Shown here: piece after piece, positions 47,500 through 61,454 of the stretch
How the letters are laid out: each line of letters begins with the position of its first letter
Numbering within the stretch: the first letter of the stretch is position 1
Source of the DNA: Anastatus disparis
Lineage: Eukaryota; Arthropoda; Insecta; Hymenoptera; Eupelmidae
Direction: 5' to 3'
NCBI GenBank assembly: GCA_017163975.1
Contig: JAFFSR010000251.1
Location: forward strand, 9,300,001 to 9,364,000
DNA length: 64,000 bases
Notes under the pieces: model-generated
The model's database searches: none
Told to the model about the DNA's origin: nothing
Seen by the model: only the letters and a program-made list of their open reading frames with translations
Position numbers and translations under genes: made by a program

Positions 47500-50400
47500 T
47501 ACTATTATTTGTATTAAGATTAATTAAATAAATATTTAAGAGAAAAGGTTTGATTAATTTTATTACTAATTACTTTTTTGTCCACATTACTAGTGTTTTC
47601 GAGTAAAAATATATTAAGTATATTAAATTTTAATTTATAATTTTTTAGATATTTGAATAATTTGTACTTTGAAGAAAAAAATAGTAAAATATTTTGCCAT
47701 CTGTATACTTTTGTTATTCTAAAATAAAGAATAGCTTTAAAAATTTTTTTGGTATTTTTCCAACTTCAAATTCTGACTCACTTACTGTTAATAAACATTA
47801 TTCATTCATTTATTCCGTAAATTTTTTTTTATTACATAGTCAATGAAAAGCGACTAACTGAAACAATCGTTGAAAATAAGCAAAATAACGTATAGTATTG
47901 ATAGTCATAAACGAAAATCATCAAAATAAAACGTTAAATCTTTTTCTCTTTTTTTCTATAGCTATCTTGGATAATATCCAACCAGGCCACACGTACTCTA
48001 CTATCGTTCTATTGTTCATCTGTGAATTCTTGTATTATTATGCGAATTTGCCGCTTGTGAAATTAAATTACCTGTACTTTATGAATGAACAAGAACGTTT
48101 TTTTTTGTTTGAATTTCAAATGTAATTAATTATGTAAAATGTTAAAGAAAATATATGTAATCGTGTTTAGAATTTCAAACTTTTTGGTTTACCAAAAATT
48201 GTAAATTATTGTTATATAGATATTAATTTTAAAAACTTTGCTTATAGAAACTAGAAATATTAATGTATCTGAAATTGTACCTTAATTACTTTTATTTAAA
48301 AGTATTTTCAACTATTAAACTTATTTTATTTGTAATTCTAAAATAACTTTTGGTTACAAAGTTGAGTTTATTATATTTACTTTTGCTTTGGCAGAATTCC
48401 CATTGCTCACTTAAATGGTTATATTTCGTTAGAAAGGTTGATAGATCGTAAAATCCAGATGTTTCTGTTAAAATAAAATTTATTCAATAAAATTTTTTAA
48501 TGCTTATTGAAGTTGAAATCGCATGACTGCACATACGATACAGCTAATATCTGTATAAATGTCAAGAGATTCTTTAAACTTTATTCCATGTGAAGAAATC
48601 GAATTTTTATTTTTTTTTTAAATCCTTAAGACTCAGAAAATGGTCACCTTAATCCTATTAGAGTAGATTTTCGCATTCATCCAACAGTTAACGTGAATTC
48701 CACTTTAAAGGATTTAAAGAGTACGATTTTATTCGTTTGGGTAAAAAATAGAACACGATGTAAATAATTTAATTGTCTAAAATTTTTACGGAAAAGAAAA
48801 TGAAAATTATATTTTAAAATTTTCTGGATTATTAACCAACAAAAAAAATGGGAAAGAATGAAAAATATTAAAAAATCAAAAGTACGGCAACAGCTAGCTT
48901 TTCTTCAACATTGCATACTTTAAGTGATTAAAAAAATTTTTCTGCATAAAAGTAAAATACTTTGTTATTCTAGTTGTTGAATAATAATAAATATGTAATG
49001 AAAATATATAACACGAGTAAAATGAAAGCTTGATTCGCGATATTGCACTCTGCGTTTAATCTTTTTCCGCACTTGCAATAATTCCGTGCTTATGCAATTT
49101 AGTATACGATAAAGCAACCAAAAGCTCTAACCAGTAGTTCGGTCAGGTATAAGATTGAAGTAACTCCGTATAAGATTAATAATGATTAGCATTTGTCGGT
49201 ATGTATATAGATTATAGTTAATTTGAACACTTATGCATGTAAATTGATGCATTATTAAGAGATGCTTTGATGCATATTTGAATGAAAATTGGCAGTGCAG
49301 AACTATGGGGATTACAGAATTTGAAAGGAGATAAAGGTCCGTATAATCGTGATCATGGATTTCAAAGTGAGTTAAACCATCTATAGCCCTTTTCATTTTG
49401 GTCATAGTGTAAGAGGAATAAAAGGAGAATGAGGGATAGGATCTGCATTCGATTTGAGAGATGATTAAGCGACCCTCTCTAACCAAAGCATAGCTCCAGT
49501 ATTAGCTGTATTACTCGCTCTTTCTCGATCCATTATTTCTCAATCTTCCTTCTATCTCTTTCTTTCTTTCTTTCTTTCTCTTTCCATTTATTTTAAAGCG
49601 ACGTGATCGTTCTCTTCAACTCCACTTGCATTTCAAGCTAATGAATTTGCGGTTGTACAACCAAGAGACAAGGCTACAGTTGGCTTCAGTTAGATTAGTA
49701 CTAAAAGAAAAGTTTGTCACTACAAATGCTCATTTTAATGTTGTTATTTGTTACGCCATAAGACGTATCTTTGTTTACTTTAATTAATTTCAAATTTATA
49801 CAATTATTGATCAAAAAAAAAATTTGATGAACTAAATAGAGCACAAAATTATATCACGCAGTAAGTACAATAACGCATAGTAAGCTTTACTCAATTCGTC
49901 GATAAGAACTTTCTGAAAATTAAAATAATTATTCATAAACAAAATTAAAAGAAAGCTATATAATTCAACTCAAAGTAGATACTACCTTTAATACGGAGCT
50001 CTAACTACACGGATTCAGTATCTTTGAATCAAAAAAAGAACGCTCTGAGAGTAGATATTTAATTATTCTTATGAATAGATTTTGTTAAATTCTGAAATTT
50101 TATTTACAATTGCTCTAGCTAAATCGATTAACTTATGCGTTCAAATATTTATTATAAAAATATTGTATGCAAATATATTATCAATATATTTATAATCATA
50201 ATAAATAAAATATAAGTTTCTACTTATTTCATATTTTTTTGCACATCAATCAATAAAGTTTTTCAAGAATATTTAATTGTTAGAGCACTACTTCTTAGTC
50301 AAATATTGGTGGACCCTTCTATAACTAGATCTTTACTTAACTATCTAATCAAATTATCAATAAAATCATTTAACCTAAAGAATAATATTATTGTATTATT

Positions 50401-51510
50401 TTTCTCATTATTTTATTCAGTTTCTTCACGTTAACGAAAGTGATTACATAGTTTTAAAAGTACTATAGAAACGTGATTTCCAGTATAAGGAATGAAAATA
50501 CAGTATTTTTAGAAAATCCCTGTATATGTGAGTGCCAAATATTCGATATTTTTAAAATTTATTAAATTTTTTTACTGGCATGATATTTAATGCAAACAAT
50601 ACACTCAGCAAATATTTTAAATTATTTAATATTGCTGTTAAAATATGCTGTTTAGATAAAAATGGTTGAATCATCAGTTTTACATAAATTGTGTAAACAG
50701 CATATAATTAAAGTTTGAGAAAGTTTAATGATAATACATTAATACTGATCTCTTTTTTAAAGAAAATAAATCATATGACAATTTCTCAATAGAGCATTTC
50801 ATATTAATAAAAGAGTATTCTTAAAAAATCTAAACTTTCAATACAAACCAAAACAAAGAATCAATCCATAAGAAAATAAACAAGATCAAATTAAAGTCGC
50901 TTCTTGTATGGAAGCAGAGGAATTGTTTCGTATCTAAAATTCATTAAATATCTTATAAGCAAAATTCGTAGAATTGTACTTAGCGTCAATATCGTAAAAT
51001 AAGCTTTGTTGCATTTATTGGACCTCAAGTTGTCTTATTGAAGGGATTCACATGGTATTGACTATTCGATTTTATCTCAGAGAAAATACGTATCGAGTGC
51101 AATCGTCGTTGTCTCTGAATTTCAATTCAATAGTAATTTCAAATAGCCAAGTTTTATTTTTATTTTCCTTCAATTCGATGCTTGTGCGCATATTGAACTG
51201 TCTGCATAAAAATTTGTTTAAATATTATTTTTTAATACGATTTCATTGAAATAAGAAACAAAATGGAATGAAAACATTTTTCTATATGTTACATTACCAA
51301 CGACAGATACTGAGCTTGTATACAATCATGTAAGTATAAATCAATAGTTCAAAATCTTAAGAAATTATTTTTTTTAATCGTTAAAAGAAATGAAAAACAT
51401 TGAAATTTTTACAATTTTTGAAATGAAAATATCGTCAATTTATAAAATTTACTTCATTTTTTAAAAGAAATTTATAAATAGAATTGATTGGATGCTTTAT
51501 TTTTAAACAG
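47500..51510. other. intron 2, no gene seen
   Basis: Contains the longest open frame of the window (119 codons, minus, 49127-49486), which lacks any recognised domain, and a TTTC microsatellite. Confidence 0.55.
49552..49586. repeat. (TTTC)n microsatellite
   Basis: Around six TTTC units lie within a longer pyrimidine-rich stretch starting near 49515. Confidence 0.85.
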
Positions 51511-51512
51511 TT

Positions 51513-51545
51513 TTCTCGATATTCAGCTACACTGAATATCGAGAA
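51513..51545. repeat. perfect short hairpin
   Basis: TTCTCGATATTCAG and CTGAATATCGAGAA are perfect 14-bp inverted copies separated by CTACA. There is no T run or other sign that it is a terminator or gene; it may be the remnant of a foldback. Confidence 0.6.
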
Positions 51546-51917
51546 TATCGAATATATATACTACTTCATCAAAGAAATCTAACAATCCCAAAAGTAAAAG
51601 TATATTTTAAATCTTAATTTTTGTTGACAAATTTAATGTTTGTACTAACACAGTTAAAATAATATAAAATATTGGTCTAAAATTAACCCGATCGGAAAAG
51701 AAAAGAGAGTGCATACTCGGCCCTGACGAATAGCGAAGAAAAGCTGTCCAAGCCCAACCTTAATAAATTATTGCGTTGAGAGGCTTTGTATCACTGAAAA
51801 AGAGCATGGTTTTGAATAGACAATTTGACTAAACTGGTTGATGAATCATTGACAAAACATTTTATATCTATTATAATAATTAACTATTTATAAAATATAT
51901 TAAATATAATTTGTAGA

Positions 51918-52127
51918 GTTCAGTGGAGTAGTGGCTAAGGCGCGTGACTCGTATTCCCGTTGGCGCGGGATCGATTCCCCGTCTGGTCGCTTTTTCGCTG
52001 TCTCTGCCGTTGGCTGACACCACGTTAAATAATACGTCAAATTGTGTTGTATTGAAAATTAATTTCTATGTGTTAAAAAAAGGCAGTAATGCCCGTGGAT
52101 ATAATTAAAAAAATAATAATATGTATA
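51918..52127 (+). mobile_element. tRNA-derived SINE, second family
   Basis: The head has box A (AGTGGCTAAGGCG, 51930-51942) and box B (GGGATCGATTCC, 51967-51978) separated by a G+C-rich stem region. It is followed by a body and a 3' end AGTAATGCCCGTGGATAT, then an A/T-rich tail with AAT repeats. The head sequence differs completely from the commoner family here, and the tail is of the short-repeat type seen in SINEs mobilised by LINEs with (TAA)n-like ends. One copy was seen in the window. Confidence 0.75.
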
Positions 52128-52129
52128 CC

Positions 52130-55100
52130 TAAATATACACAATCATACACAGAAACATCACTATCAACAGATATTCAAGTCCTTATTCTACACTTTTGTC
52201 GTAATTTCGTCCTTTCGTATCACGCTTGAAAGCCAAAATGCCTGAGCACAACAATTGCAACAGTTCATTCCTATTCTGTCTCCCTAGAGAAACGTATTTT
52301 ATGAGCAAAACTTACTTCCATACATATATGGACTATCAAAATTTTTCATCGAAATTTCAATTATTTTATATTTTTTGAACAAAATAATTTAAGTTAAATA
52401 AAATTTGTTAAATTTGTACTTTGAAAAAAAAAACTATAAATATTAAGTACAAGATGTAAATATATTAAAGTTTATAAACAAATAAAGAAAAGCGAATTTC
52501 AATATCTTCTACATTGTTTACAATAAAGTATTAATAATTAAAAATTTTGAAAAAGAAAATATTTGTTTAATTGTACTTTTTAAACAATTAATTGTTAATC
52601 CATTCCTTTACAAAAATCTCTTTAAATTTTTATGAATATTTCAAGATCTACTGATTGGTTGTGAATGAAGGGGGAAAAGAAAAAACAAGTCTTGACCCCT
52701 ATATCCTTACGCTCGAGGCATTTTTCAAACATATAGTGATGAAAGACCTAGCACTCATGATTTTAAAAGAAAAAAATAGATAGCACGGTATCTGTAAGCA
52801 TATGCTAGTTGATTTGACTATATACAAGAGCAAAAAAACGAGATAGGAACTTGAAGAGTATAGCGAAAGGCAAAAAATAAAACGACTTCAAAATGTGAAT
52901 GGGAAATGAAGAAAGGTCGGTGATAGAAATAAAAGAAACTACGTTTGGTATATATACAAACCTGCATATGGATGCATTTTATTTCAAGACAAGAAAAATT
53001 CAAGTCACTTGGAAATAGTATAAAATTCTAAAATTTAAAATATATATTTAATGAAAAGATAATGTGTTTGTTGTCGTACATTAAAATTGACACAAAGAAA
53101 AATAGAAAAAAATTATAGGGATAGAACAATATTATGATCTTAATGACAGTATTGTAAAATATTTTTGTTCGTGTATTTTTTATCTCACACTCAAGATTTT
53201 AAAATCTTACCACTGGCTCACACTTACAACATTTTAATTTCTTAGACACTAATACACATTCAGAGAAATACACACAACGTCAAGTAGTTCTCGGTTCTCC
53301 ATAACTTTTCAACGCTGGTAAGAAATTAAACAGAAACTGTATGAATAAAAATGAGACACGAGACGTGAAAAAGCGACGAAAAAAAAGGAAAGAAAGAAAG
53401 AAAGAGAAAAACTTAATTGAGAATGTAAGAATTCTAACGAAAAGGAAACTACGCTCTTACGTTTTTCTTTTTTTTTTCTATAAACTTTTTCCTCTTCGCG
53501 AAAACTTCATTTACCAAAGTGAAGAAAGAAAAGAGTTCAAGGCTTCTATGCCGTTAGTTACGTTGCACACTATTAACGCTTTCCAAGAACAGTGCGCGAC
53601 GACAATGCCACAAGGGAACCTCGCTTCCATGTCCAAATGGAGCTAGTCTTTTATTTTTTTTTCCTTTTTTCATACGCCGTACGGTGTATCTAATGAAGGT
53701 ATATTCTTTCAAGTTTCGTTCATTTTACTTTGTGCATATACATATATATATATTTCATTAATGTATAGAACGAATAGTAGTTAAGAGTTTCTTGTTTTCG
53801 TTTTATAAGAAACTGCAATGTAGTTTGTTAACCAAGAGAGAAGGAGCTCTAGAGATTAATTTCAGGGATGAAAGTGTTAATGTTTCAGGTTGTTTTATTA
53901 AAAAACTAAGTAATTGAAAACTATCCAGTGATTCTTTCTTTTTAACAATTAAATCTTTTTTAATTATTATGAAAGTATCATACACGTATTATTATTTCAA
54001 TTGTATTAACAACTATGAGAAATTTTACTCGTGTAATTTAATAACTTGAAGAACAATGCGAGCATTTTTTAACAAAGTAAACCGTATTTAGCCTGGATGA
54101 TTTAAAATTAATTCAGATGTTTCTTTCAACTTAAATACTAATTGTTCACATTAAAGTACAAATTATTCATATATTTTATATAATAATTTTCAAATTCATG
54201 CAACTCCATTTTCCGTAATTGACAATAGTTTCCTTTCACAAATCAATAGTTTGATTGTTTCGACTCTGACCACATACGAGTAAAAACGTCATTTCTTCAC
54301 ATAACCGCAAACCTTATATGTATATATGTACCTTTTACCAATAAACCATCGAAATAGATAAACCGATTCACTTTGGAAACGCGTTGAAATAGTTGCACGA
54401 GTTCTTACATCGACCAAATCAATTTATTTGGCTAGTATCCAGCCGACAGAAGAACATTAACATACAGTAGTTGCCACACTGTCGTCCCAATGTATATCAT
54501 GTATAAAGCGATTTTGAGGTCAGAAAGAATTTAAGGATAAAAGCTATTTTGTTACAAGTATTAAAAAAAAATTTTGTTGAAGAAAAACAACGTTTTTTTA
54601 ACTTCTTTTTTGATAACATTATACATATAATTTGTTAGATATTTTAATTAGAAACATTCATTAATTATTTTAATTTTAAATAACATTTGTTAAATAATTT
54701 TATTGGATTATTCAACCAATAGGCAGTTGAAAATTACATCTTTTAAGTTGTAACTTTTATATTTCTGAAATACACAAAAAAAAGTTTTTAGATCAGTCAT
54801 GAGTGACTAACTGTAGAGTATAGAGCTTTCAAATTTATGGAATAATTGAAATGTCCAGTCATTCGAAACTGGCCATGTTAGGCAGATACGTGTATTTTAG
54901 TCTTTGGATAACATTTTTGGCTTACAACAAAATCACTTTAAACATATGAATATTTATTTATACTGTTATTTATTTAAAATAAAATTTTTTTAATTATTTT
55001 AAAATAAAATTTAGTGTGATGTGTAAAATTGTTTCTTCAAGTACGATTCATCAAAATATATTTCATTCTACGAGTTTGAATATATATCAACTAGCCTAGT

Positions 55101-58100
55101 TCAAGTGATATTCACAGCAAACTATGTAAAATACTAATTATATATTTATGCTTGTGCAAGCGTATGATTATAAAACAAATCATACTGAAAATTCTACAAT
55201 GTACATTTTTCAAATGTTAAATCATTTTATTAAAATCATTCGTTCTGATTACAAAATTATTGTATAAATGGTCTTTTACAGATATCTTGACAGCATTATT
55301 CTCTCTTATCGGTCGTCGAAATGATTTAAAAGTTTCTCAGTTAATGGTCTTGCTATATTTAACTCCTTGAAAACTCTTTATGTCTATTTACATATTACTA
55401 TGTATATTATTGTGAAACTATATTCGAATAATACAAATTTAAAATCTACATTTTAAAAAGCTTGTATATTATTTGCAAAGAAACGTTTTCAGATGTTCAT
55501 CTTTAATTGTATTGAAACTTATGTATTATAAATAAAAAATAAGCGACATGGATTTTTTTTATCAGACGAAAAAGTTTTTAGGAGATAAAACCGTCTCTGA
55601 AAGTTATTAAAATTGGAGCATACTTATACAGCTTCAAGTAGTATAACTCAATATTTTTAAACAAAGGTTAAAATATTCCTTCTTAAAAGGGATTAAAAAC
55701 GTAGTTTTTTATATCCCTCCGTAATTTTTAAGAGGTAAAAATAAAAATTTGTTAACAATTTTTCACAAAAATTTTAATAAAAATGTATATTGAAAAAGAA
55801 ACTGAAAAAAATATGTTACATAAATTGAAAAAATAAAATCAATGAGTTTTTACTTTTAGTGAAAAAAATGATTCTTTTTAAAAACAAACAGTTTGTTAAA
55901 TAAGTTACAGAGATTGGTATACAATTACATATTGCCAATTTCTTTTTCAAAATTTCATCTTTTAATTTACAAAGAGCCAATTAATTAGATTAAAGATATT
56001 TAAAGGCTATATACTCCTTAATAATTACATAAAATTTAATTTGACAAAAAAATATTGAGATTAAGTACTACGCTTCTATACTATTATCTTTATTTGAGGG
56101 ATTATTTCATTCTCTATAAATCTTCTTTGGACAGTAAAAAATTCTTGTCATTTATTTTTATATCTTTTTTAATATATATATACGAATTTGTAGAGAATAA
56201 AAAAGGATTCTTTAAGAGGATCGAATGTTAGAAATCTATTTTTTTCACCAAACTGTAATTGTTTTTACTGATTGATGATATTTAAAGTAAATCAGTTGAA
56301 AAAAGAAAATAAAGTATAATATAGTAGTCTTGAATTACATAAAAAAAATAATTAAATTTTGCATTGACGTCACTAACAACACATTAAATAAATAAAGAAG
56401 CATCTTTCATTCGTTTAGTGTTAAGAAATGTCGAGTGCCTTAAAAAGATGGTCAGTTTCTCTAAAAATAATTCTTAAGAATTGATGAAATGATTAATCAT
56501 TCGCTAAGGTTTTCATTCGCTCGAATTTCTAAGGATAAATTTTATTTTTCCAACCGAGAATTCAACCTACGTAGAAAACAAGGTCGACGAACATTCGACC
56601 CTTACAGCGAAAGAGAAAAAATATTACCAAATTCCACTTTGGATTTGCCACTTTCCTTTTTTTAGATAGCTTTTGTCCTCTTTTTTGAAAGGAATCTTTT
56701 AAGAGAGTGAGAATAAGGGGAGACGAATTGTTAGAGATTTTCGAAGAGAGGCTTTTTCTCGTTTTCTTTAATCTACCTTTTTTATCGGAGAAAGATAAAG
56801 AAAAGTGAGAAGCGTATTTTGCTATAATGTCTTTAGTTTTTGTAGCTGAAGGTTTTTTCTTATATTTAATTGAGTTAGAACATCTCATGTCACAAGGATT
56901 TTCGTTTTTTGGTGAATGATATATTTAATTCACACCATTTTTTTTATTTAATTTCAATATTTTATATAATTATAATATTCTTTGAATACACATTTGAGTA
57001 ATAAACGATAATTATTGTAACAAGTAATATGAATTACTAATGCAGCTATAGATTCATAATTCATTTATTTCAATAAACATAATAATATCTTAAAATATAC
57101 CATATTAACAATGATAACAAACTTTCAATAACAAAACATAATTATTCTATATATTTAACTTTTTCATGATATTTTTGCTTTTATACAATATATGTCAGAA
57201 GTGTAAAACAGAAAAATCGAGGAATTTTTTTCCCAACAACGACCAAAAGAGGTCGTTACATCCCCTGTGATACAAAGGTTCGATATATTTGAAAGCCCCG
57301 GCGAGTGTTTAATAAAACATGTATTAGGTCACCACCACCTTTCCTTTATCTTTCGGGATTATCTTTCCTTGTCCTTTGAATTCTGATTTCTCACTTTATT
57401 CTCCTGCCTTTTCCCTTCTGAACTTTTGAGATTTTCACGGAGATATATCTTTTTCAAAGAGCCCTGTTGGAGCTATATCAAAAGTTTTTTTTTCGCTTTT
57501 ACATATTTTTGGATAAATGAAAAACAGTTTTTTTGTGTTACAAAGTATGATTCCAATTCGAAATTTTTAATGAAAATTCAAAAAAGGAAAAGCCAATTTC
57601 AAAACTTTAAAAAGATTATAATTCAAATAATAAATATTATTAATAGAACTTACTAAATTTTAAGTATATGATTTATCATATATAAATGTAACAATATATT
57701 AAGCTATAAGCAATTATTACTTATGATAATTTTAAAAACTAATTATTCAGCAAAAGCTACCGCATTTATATTCTAATTCCTCTAAAAGTAAAGTAAATTA
57801 GCCTGTGTAAATTGTTGGAATACATAATTTGTAATAAGAAAGTTTACATGCTAAATGTATTAAGTGTACATACGAATTAGACTTATGAAAGTCAATTTTA
57901 ACTGTCATAAATTCATTTAATTTCATACATAAGCTGCTGCAAAACATTGCAATTATATAGACTTAGCTGGTAACCTTAACACAACAGACTTAATTATTAT
58001 TAGTGAGAATAAAAGTAAAACAGATCTAAGAGAATAAGAAAAAAATCTAATATTTCAAACTAAAACATCTTGAAATTTATTTATTTTGAATCATTGAAAT

Positions 58101-60480
58101 AAAATATAGTTTAAAGGTTTCACATTATTTTTTTTAATTTGTGTATATGATTGTAGGTATTTTAGTAATAATTATAATACATCAACTTTCTTATCATAAA
58201 CTTATTTAATCATTTTAATAACTAGGTTATTTTAGATTCAACAAAACTTAACAATAAAAAAATTCATCATTACGATATTAAAATTAAAAATTCACAAAAA
58301 ATTATAATAATAATATATATTTATTAAATAAATAATAATTGTACATTACTCGCTATGCGAACATAATTACGATGCTTTTAAGTAGTCTAAGTCTATCTTT
58401 GTGGCTATCCTCTTTAACGAATTTTACAAATCTCTACACGGAAAAGGAACTAGCTTGAAGATTGGAAAAATTTAGGTTGGTTTTTATCTTTCACGAAAAA
58501 AGTAAAAAAAAAGAAAGAAATCTAGTTGAAAAAGTTTTATTTAAACGATAAACCTTTTAAAATATTAACACATACTTTGGATACGAAAAAAGAAATGAAA
58601 AAATGTTAAAGGAATGAACGTAATCTTCTAGTTATATTATTAATTCTCGATGCTGTAAATTTAAAACGCTTTCCCTTGGCTGACACGAATATTTAAGATT
58701 TACTTTCCTTTTTCGTTATTTACAGTGCTCATTAAAAATCAATCGACTACTGCAGACATTGATGAATAATTAAGCATTGAAATATTTTTTTAATCGGCAT
58801 GCTAAACATTAATTAGGGAATTGTAAAAAAAAATAAGACTGCATCAATAAAGCTTTGATTAAAGTTAAAAGTTAATCACATCTTTATATAAAGTTACAAA
58901 GGCAAATAAAAAAGTAATCTCCATAACAAAGAAAAGCATCGATAAAAAAAAATCGCAACTTTCCATAAGTATCTCACCATAATAAAAGTCACAGGCATTG
59001 CTCCTTGCGAATTTAAAAAAACTTTTTCCTCATCAAACAATAACTTTCCGATAAAAGTTTTCTTTTTTTATAATTTCGATACAAAATCAGAAAAAAAATC
59101 TGAATCATATTTCTTTTTTTTTCTTTTGTTTATCATTGTTGCGAGGTTTTGCGAGCTATCTTCAAGTTCTTTCGATTACGTAAAAAAATAAAGGGAGCAT
59201 TTTCTCACGGCACATTGTTTCTGTAAGCGCAAGATCCGTGTCCTATTAGAAACGTATTGTATCCGCGGCAATCAGGCAACCTTTTGTTTGAGCGCAGCTC
59301 TTCAGTTTCTTTTTTATTTTTTTCATTTTTTGTTTCTCTCATTCTTTATTTTCTATCTTTTTTTATTCTTGCTAATGATGAGACGAAGAAGTCGCAACGT
59401 GTGCTTGGGATTGTCTTCTTTGTTTTATTTTTCTTTCTTTGTTTCAATTGAATACTTGAATGATAGAGTTATTGGGTCTTGATTATGCAGAGAGGCTTTT
59501 TTTCTCTTCGCAATAGGTAGTCGTGATTTTCAATTTATGATTACGATGAATGATGCATGCAGATTTCAAAAGATATTGTTTCGGTGAAAAAAATTAAGTT
59601 GCTTCTTTTTACTCATTAGGAAATAAAAAAATGAGAAGAAAATAGTTAACATAAAGAAAAAAAGGTATAAAAAGAATATAACGCTTTAATTTAAGAACAT
59701 TAATTTTATTGCTCCACAGTATTGAATATGCAAGTATTTGCACCTGAAATTCGTCATTATTTAAGTAACTTTTGATTTAGAAGCATCTTTGAAAGTAATT
59801 TAAAATTAAAATTATAAGAACAAGTTTTAATTTGATCTTATCGAATATTAAAGTGTAAATTTATTTATGAATTTTTCAATTAGTTCTTACCATAAAAAAG
59901 AAAAGAACATCCATCTCAAGTATAGAAAGTTAAAATATCTTAACAAATTAATATTTCTATTTTTACTTTTGAAAAAATCTTTTTTGTTTCTTCTTATTTA
60001 ACTATACTTTTTTCTTCACCATTCTGACGATTCCTCAAGAACTAAAGCGTAATAAAAGTCACGACTTAATGAAAACATAGTGTCACTCATGTAAACAGAA
60101 ACAGTGTATAGAAGGGACAAGAAAAAAACATTGAAAAAAAAGAATGTTTAACATCTTTTATCATTAACTGAGCAAAATTTTGCACAAAAACAACATTAAA
60201 AAATAATTACATAGAAGGTATAAAAAAAATAAGGAGCTTATTGCGCTAGAACTCTTACGAATTTAATATATACTAGAGTATATACTAAAATATATGTTTA
60301 TTATAGTTAAGAAAATATAGTCAAAATTCGAATAGATTCGTTAATTATTTTTATTTGATTTTCAATAGTTATAGAAATATATTTATATTTAACAAAGCAT
60401 ATATAATAATTTATAATTTATTTATTCTTATGTTTCTGAAAATATTTAATGTATTTAATATTTTTTAAAAAATTTTTTTT
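52130..60480. other. intron 2, no gene seen
   Basis: The longest stretch without a recognised repeat. The 101-codon frame at 53341 starts in a GAAA-type simple repeat; the 108-codon minus frame at 56562-56888 lies in purine/pyrimidine-biased DNA. A few balanced spots exist (57240-57330), but no exon-like segment or transposon ends. Confidence 0.55.
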
Positions 60481-60483
60481 AAA

Positions 60484-60639
60484 GTTACTGTATTTATGCT
60501 ATCATTGCGATACTAATTAGCAACGAAAATTGTCAGTGTTTTTGTGAAGACAGAACATGTAACGTACAGTGGTGCTTGTATGAATCGGCTTAGTGCGGGA
60601 TTCGAACTCGGAACCTCGAGATTACGAATCCATCGCTCA
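60484..60639 (-). mobile_element. tRNA-derived SINE (family 1), 5'-truncated
   Basis: A minus-strand copy containing the body (CAGTGTTTTTGTGAAGACAG..., CGTACAGTGGTGCTTGTAT) and the tRNA-like region through box B (GGATTCGAACTCGG reversed) and the anticodon loop. Homology stops at CCATCGCTC, inside the head before box A, so its own promoter is broken. Confidence 0.8.
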
Positions 60640-60898
60640 ATGACAATGTATTTAATCAATGTGCTTTTAGTTTACTGTCATATCTGTTCTTCTAATATAC
60701 TTATTTTACCGTTATTTTTAAAAATAATGAACTTGAAAATGATCGCAAATTAAGCAATGTAATGTAATATAATGTAACAAATTCACAACACCATCAGTAA
60801 TTGGTTAATTTAAAAAGCGTGATGTTTGAATATTCAACAAAGTCAAAAAGTTTGCAAAACGGATAATCCACACTTAAAAACGTTGCGTGGTATTGCTA

Positions 60899-61026
60899 CC
60901 CTGGTAGAAGGTTAACAGGTTTCACCCGTTAAGCTAATAATAATGAGCTAAAATCAGTAGCTGAAAGCTATGTTTTAAGGGTCTCGCTTATTTCTAGCTA
61001 GAAACCCAGTAAGATTTCTACCAGGG
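60899..61026. mobile_element. short TIR element (128 bp), TA target duplication
   Basis: It starts CCCTGGTAGAA and ends TTCTACCAGGG, a perfect 11-bp inverted repeat, with TA immediately outside each end (60897-60898 and 61027-61028). No coding sequence. Compact size and TA flanks fit a mariner-derived MITE. Confidence 0.75.
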
Positions 61027-61163
61027 TAACAAGATATTTTTCATATGATTGACTCGATCCAATTAAGTAACGTAATAAGAAAAGAAAAGGCTATATACAA
61101 TATAACAAAAAAATATGCTATCCCACAATTTAGAATTAAATTTTTTTCAACTTTTTTTTCTTA

Positions 61164-61297
61164 TTTAACGTCGCTGTATTTATACTATCATTTTGATGCT
61201 AATTAACGACGCAGGTCATCAGTGTGTTTGAGAACAAAGCACACGTAATATACAAAGGTGCTTGTATTAATCGGCCGAGACCGGGATTTGAACTCAA
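61164..61297 (-). mobile_element. tRNA-derived SINE (family 1), truncated at box B
   Basis: A minus-strand copy: TTTAACGTCGCTGTATTTAT..., through CACACGTAATATACAAAGGTG, to GACCGGGATTTGAACTC. Homology ends within box B; the box A half of the head is missing. It lies only about 530 bp from the copy at 60484-60639, in the same orientation. Confidence 0.8.
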
Positions 61298-61454
61298 GAA
61301 AGAAAGTATTAATAACAAATTCACAACGCCATCTTGAATGAATTCATCATCATTCATAACAAACGCTGTAATTAACGTATATTCCCTATACAGTAGCTTA
61401 TCATTTTTTTAAAATATGATTAAAAAATGTTTTTTATGGTAATTATAATACATT

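Noticed and set aside
49127..49486. 119-codon minus-strand open frame, the longest in the window
   Set aside because: No recognisable domain, no splice or promoter context, and it lies within intron 2 of the nAChR gene; length is possible by chance over 64 kb on six frames.
51918..51995. Possible functional tRNA gene
   Set aside because: Arms cannot be folded into a complete cloverleaf and the sequence continues into a SINE-like body and A-rich tail.
53341..53646. 101-codon plus-strand frame
   Set aside because: Starts in a GAAA-type simple repeat giving Lys/Arg runs, then a T run giving Phe; no family resemblance.
56562..56888. 108-codon minus-strand frame
   Set aside because: Lys/Ser-rich, from purine/pyrimidine-biased DNA; no domain.
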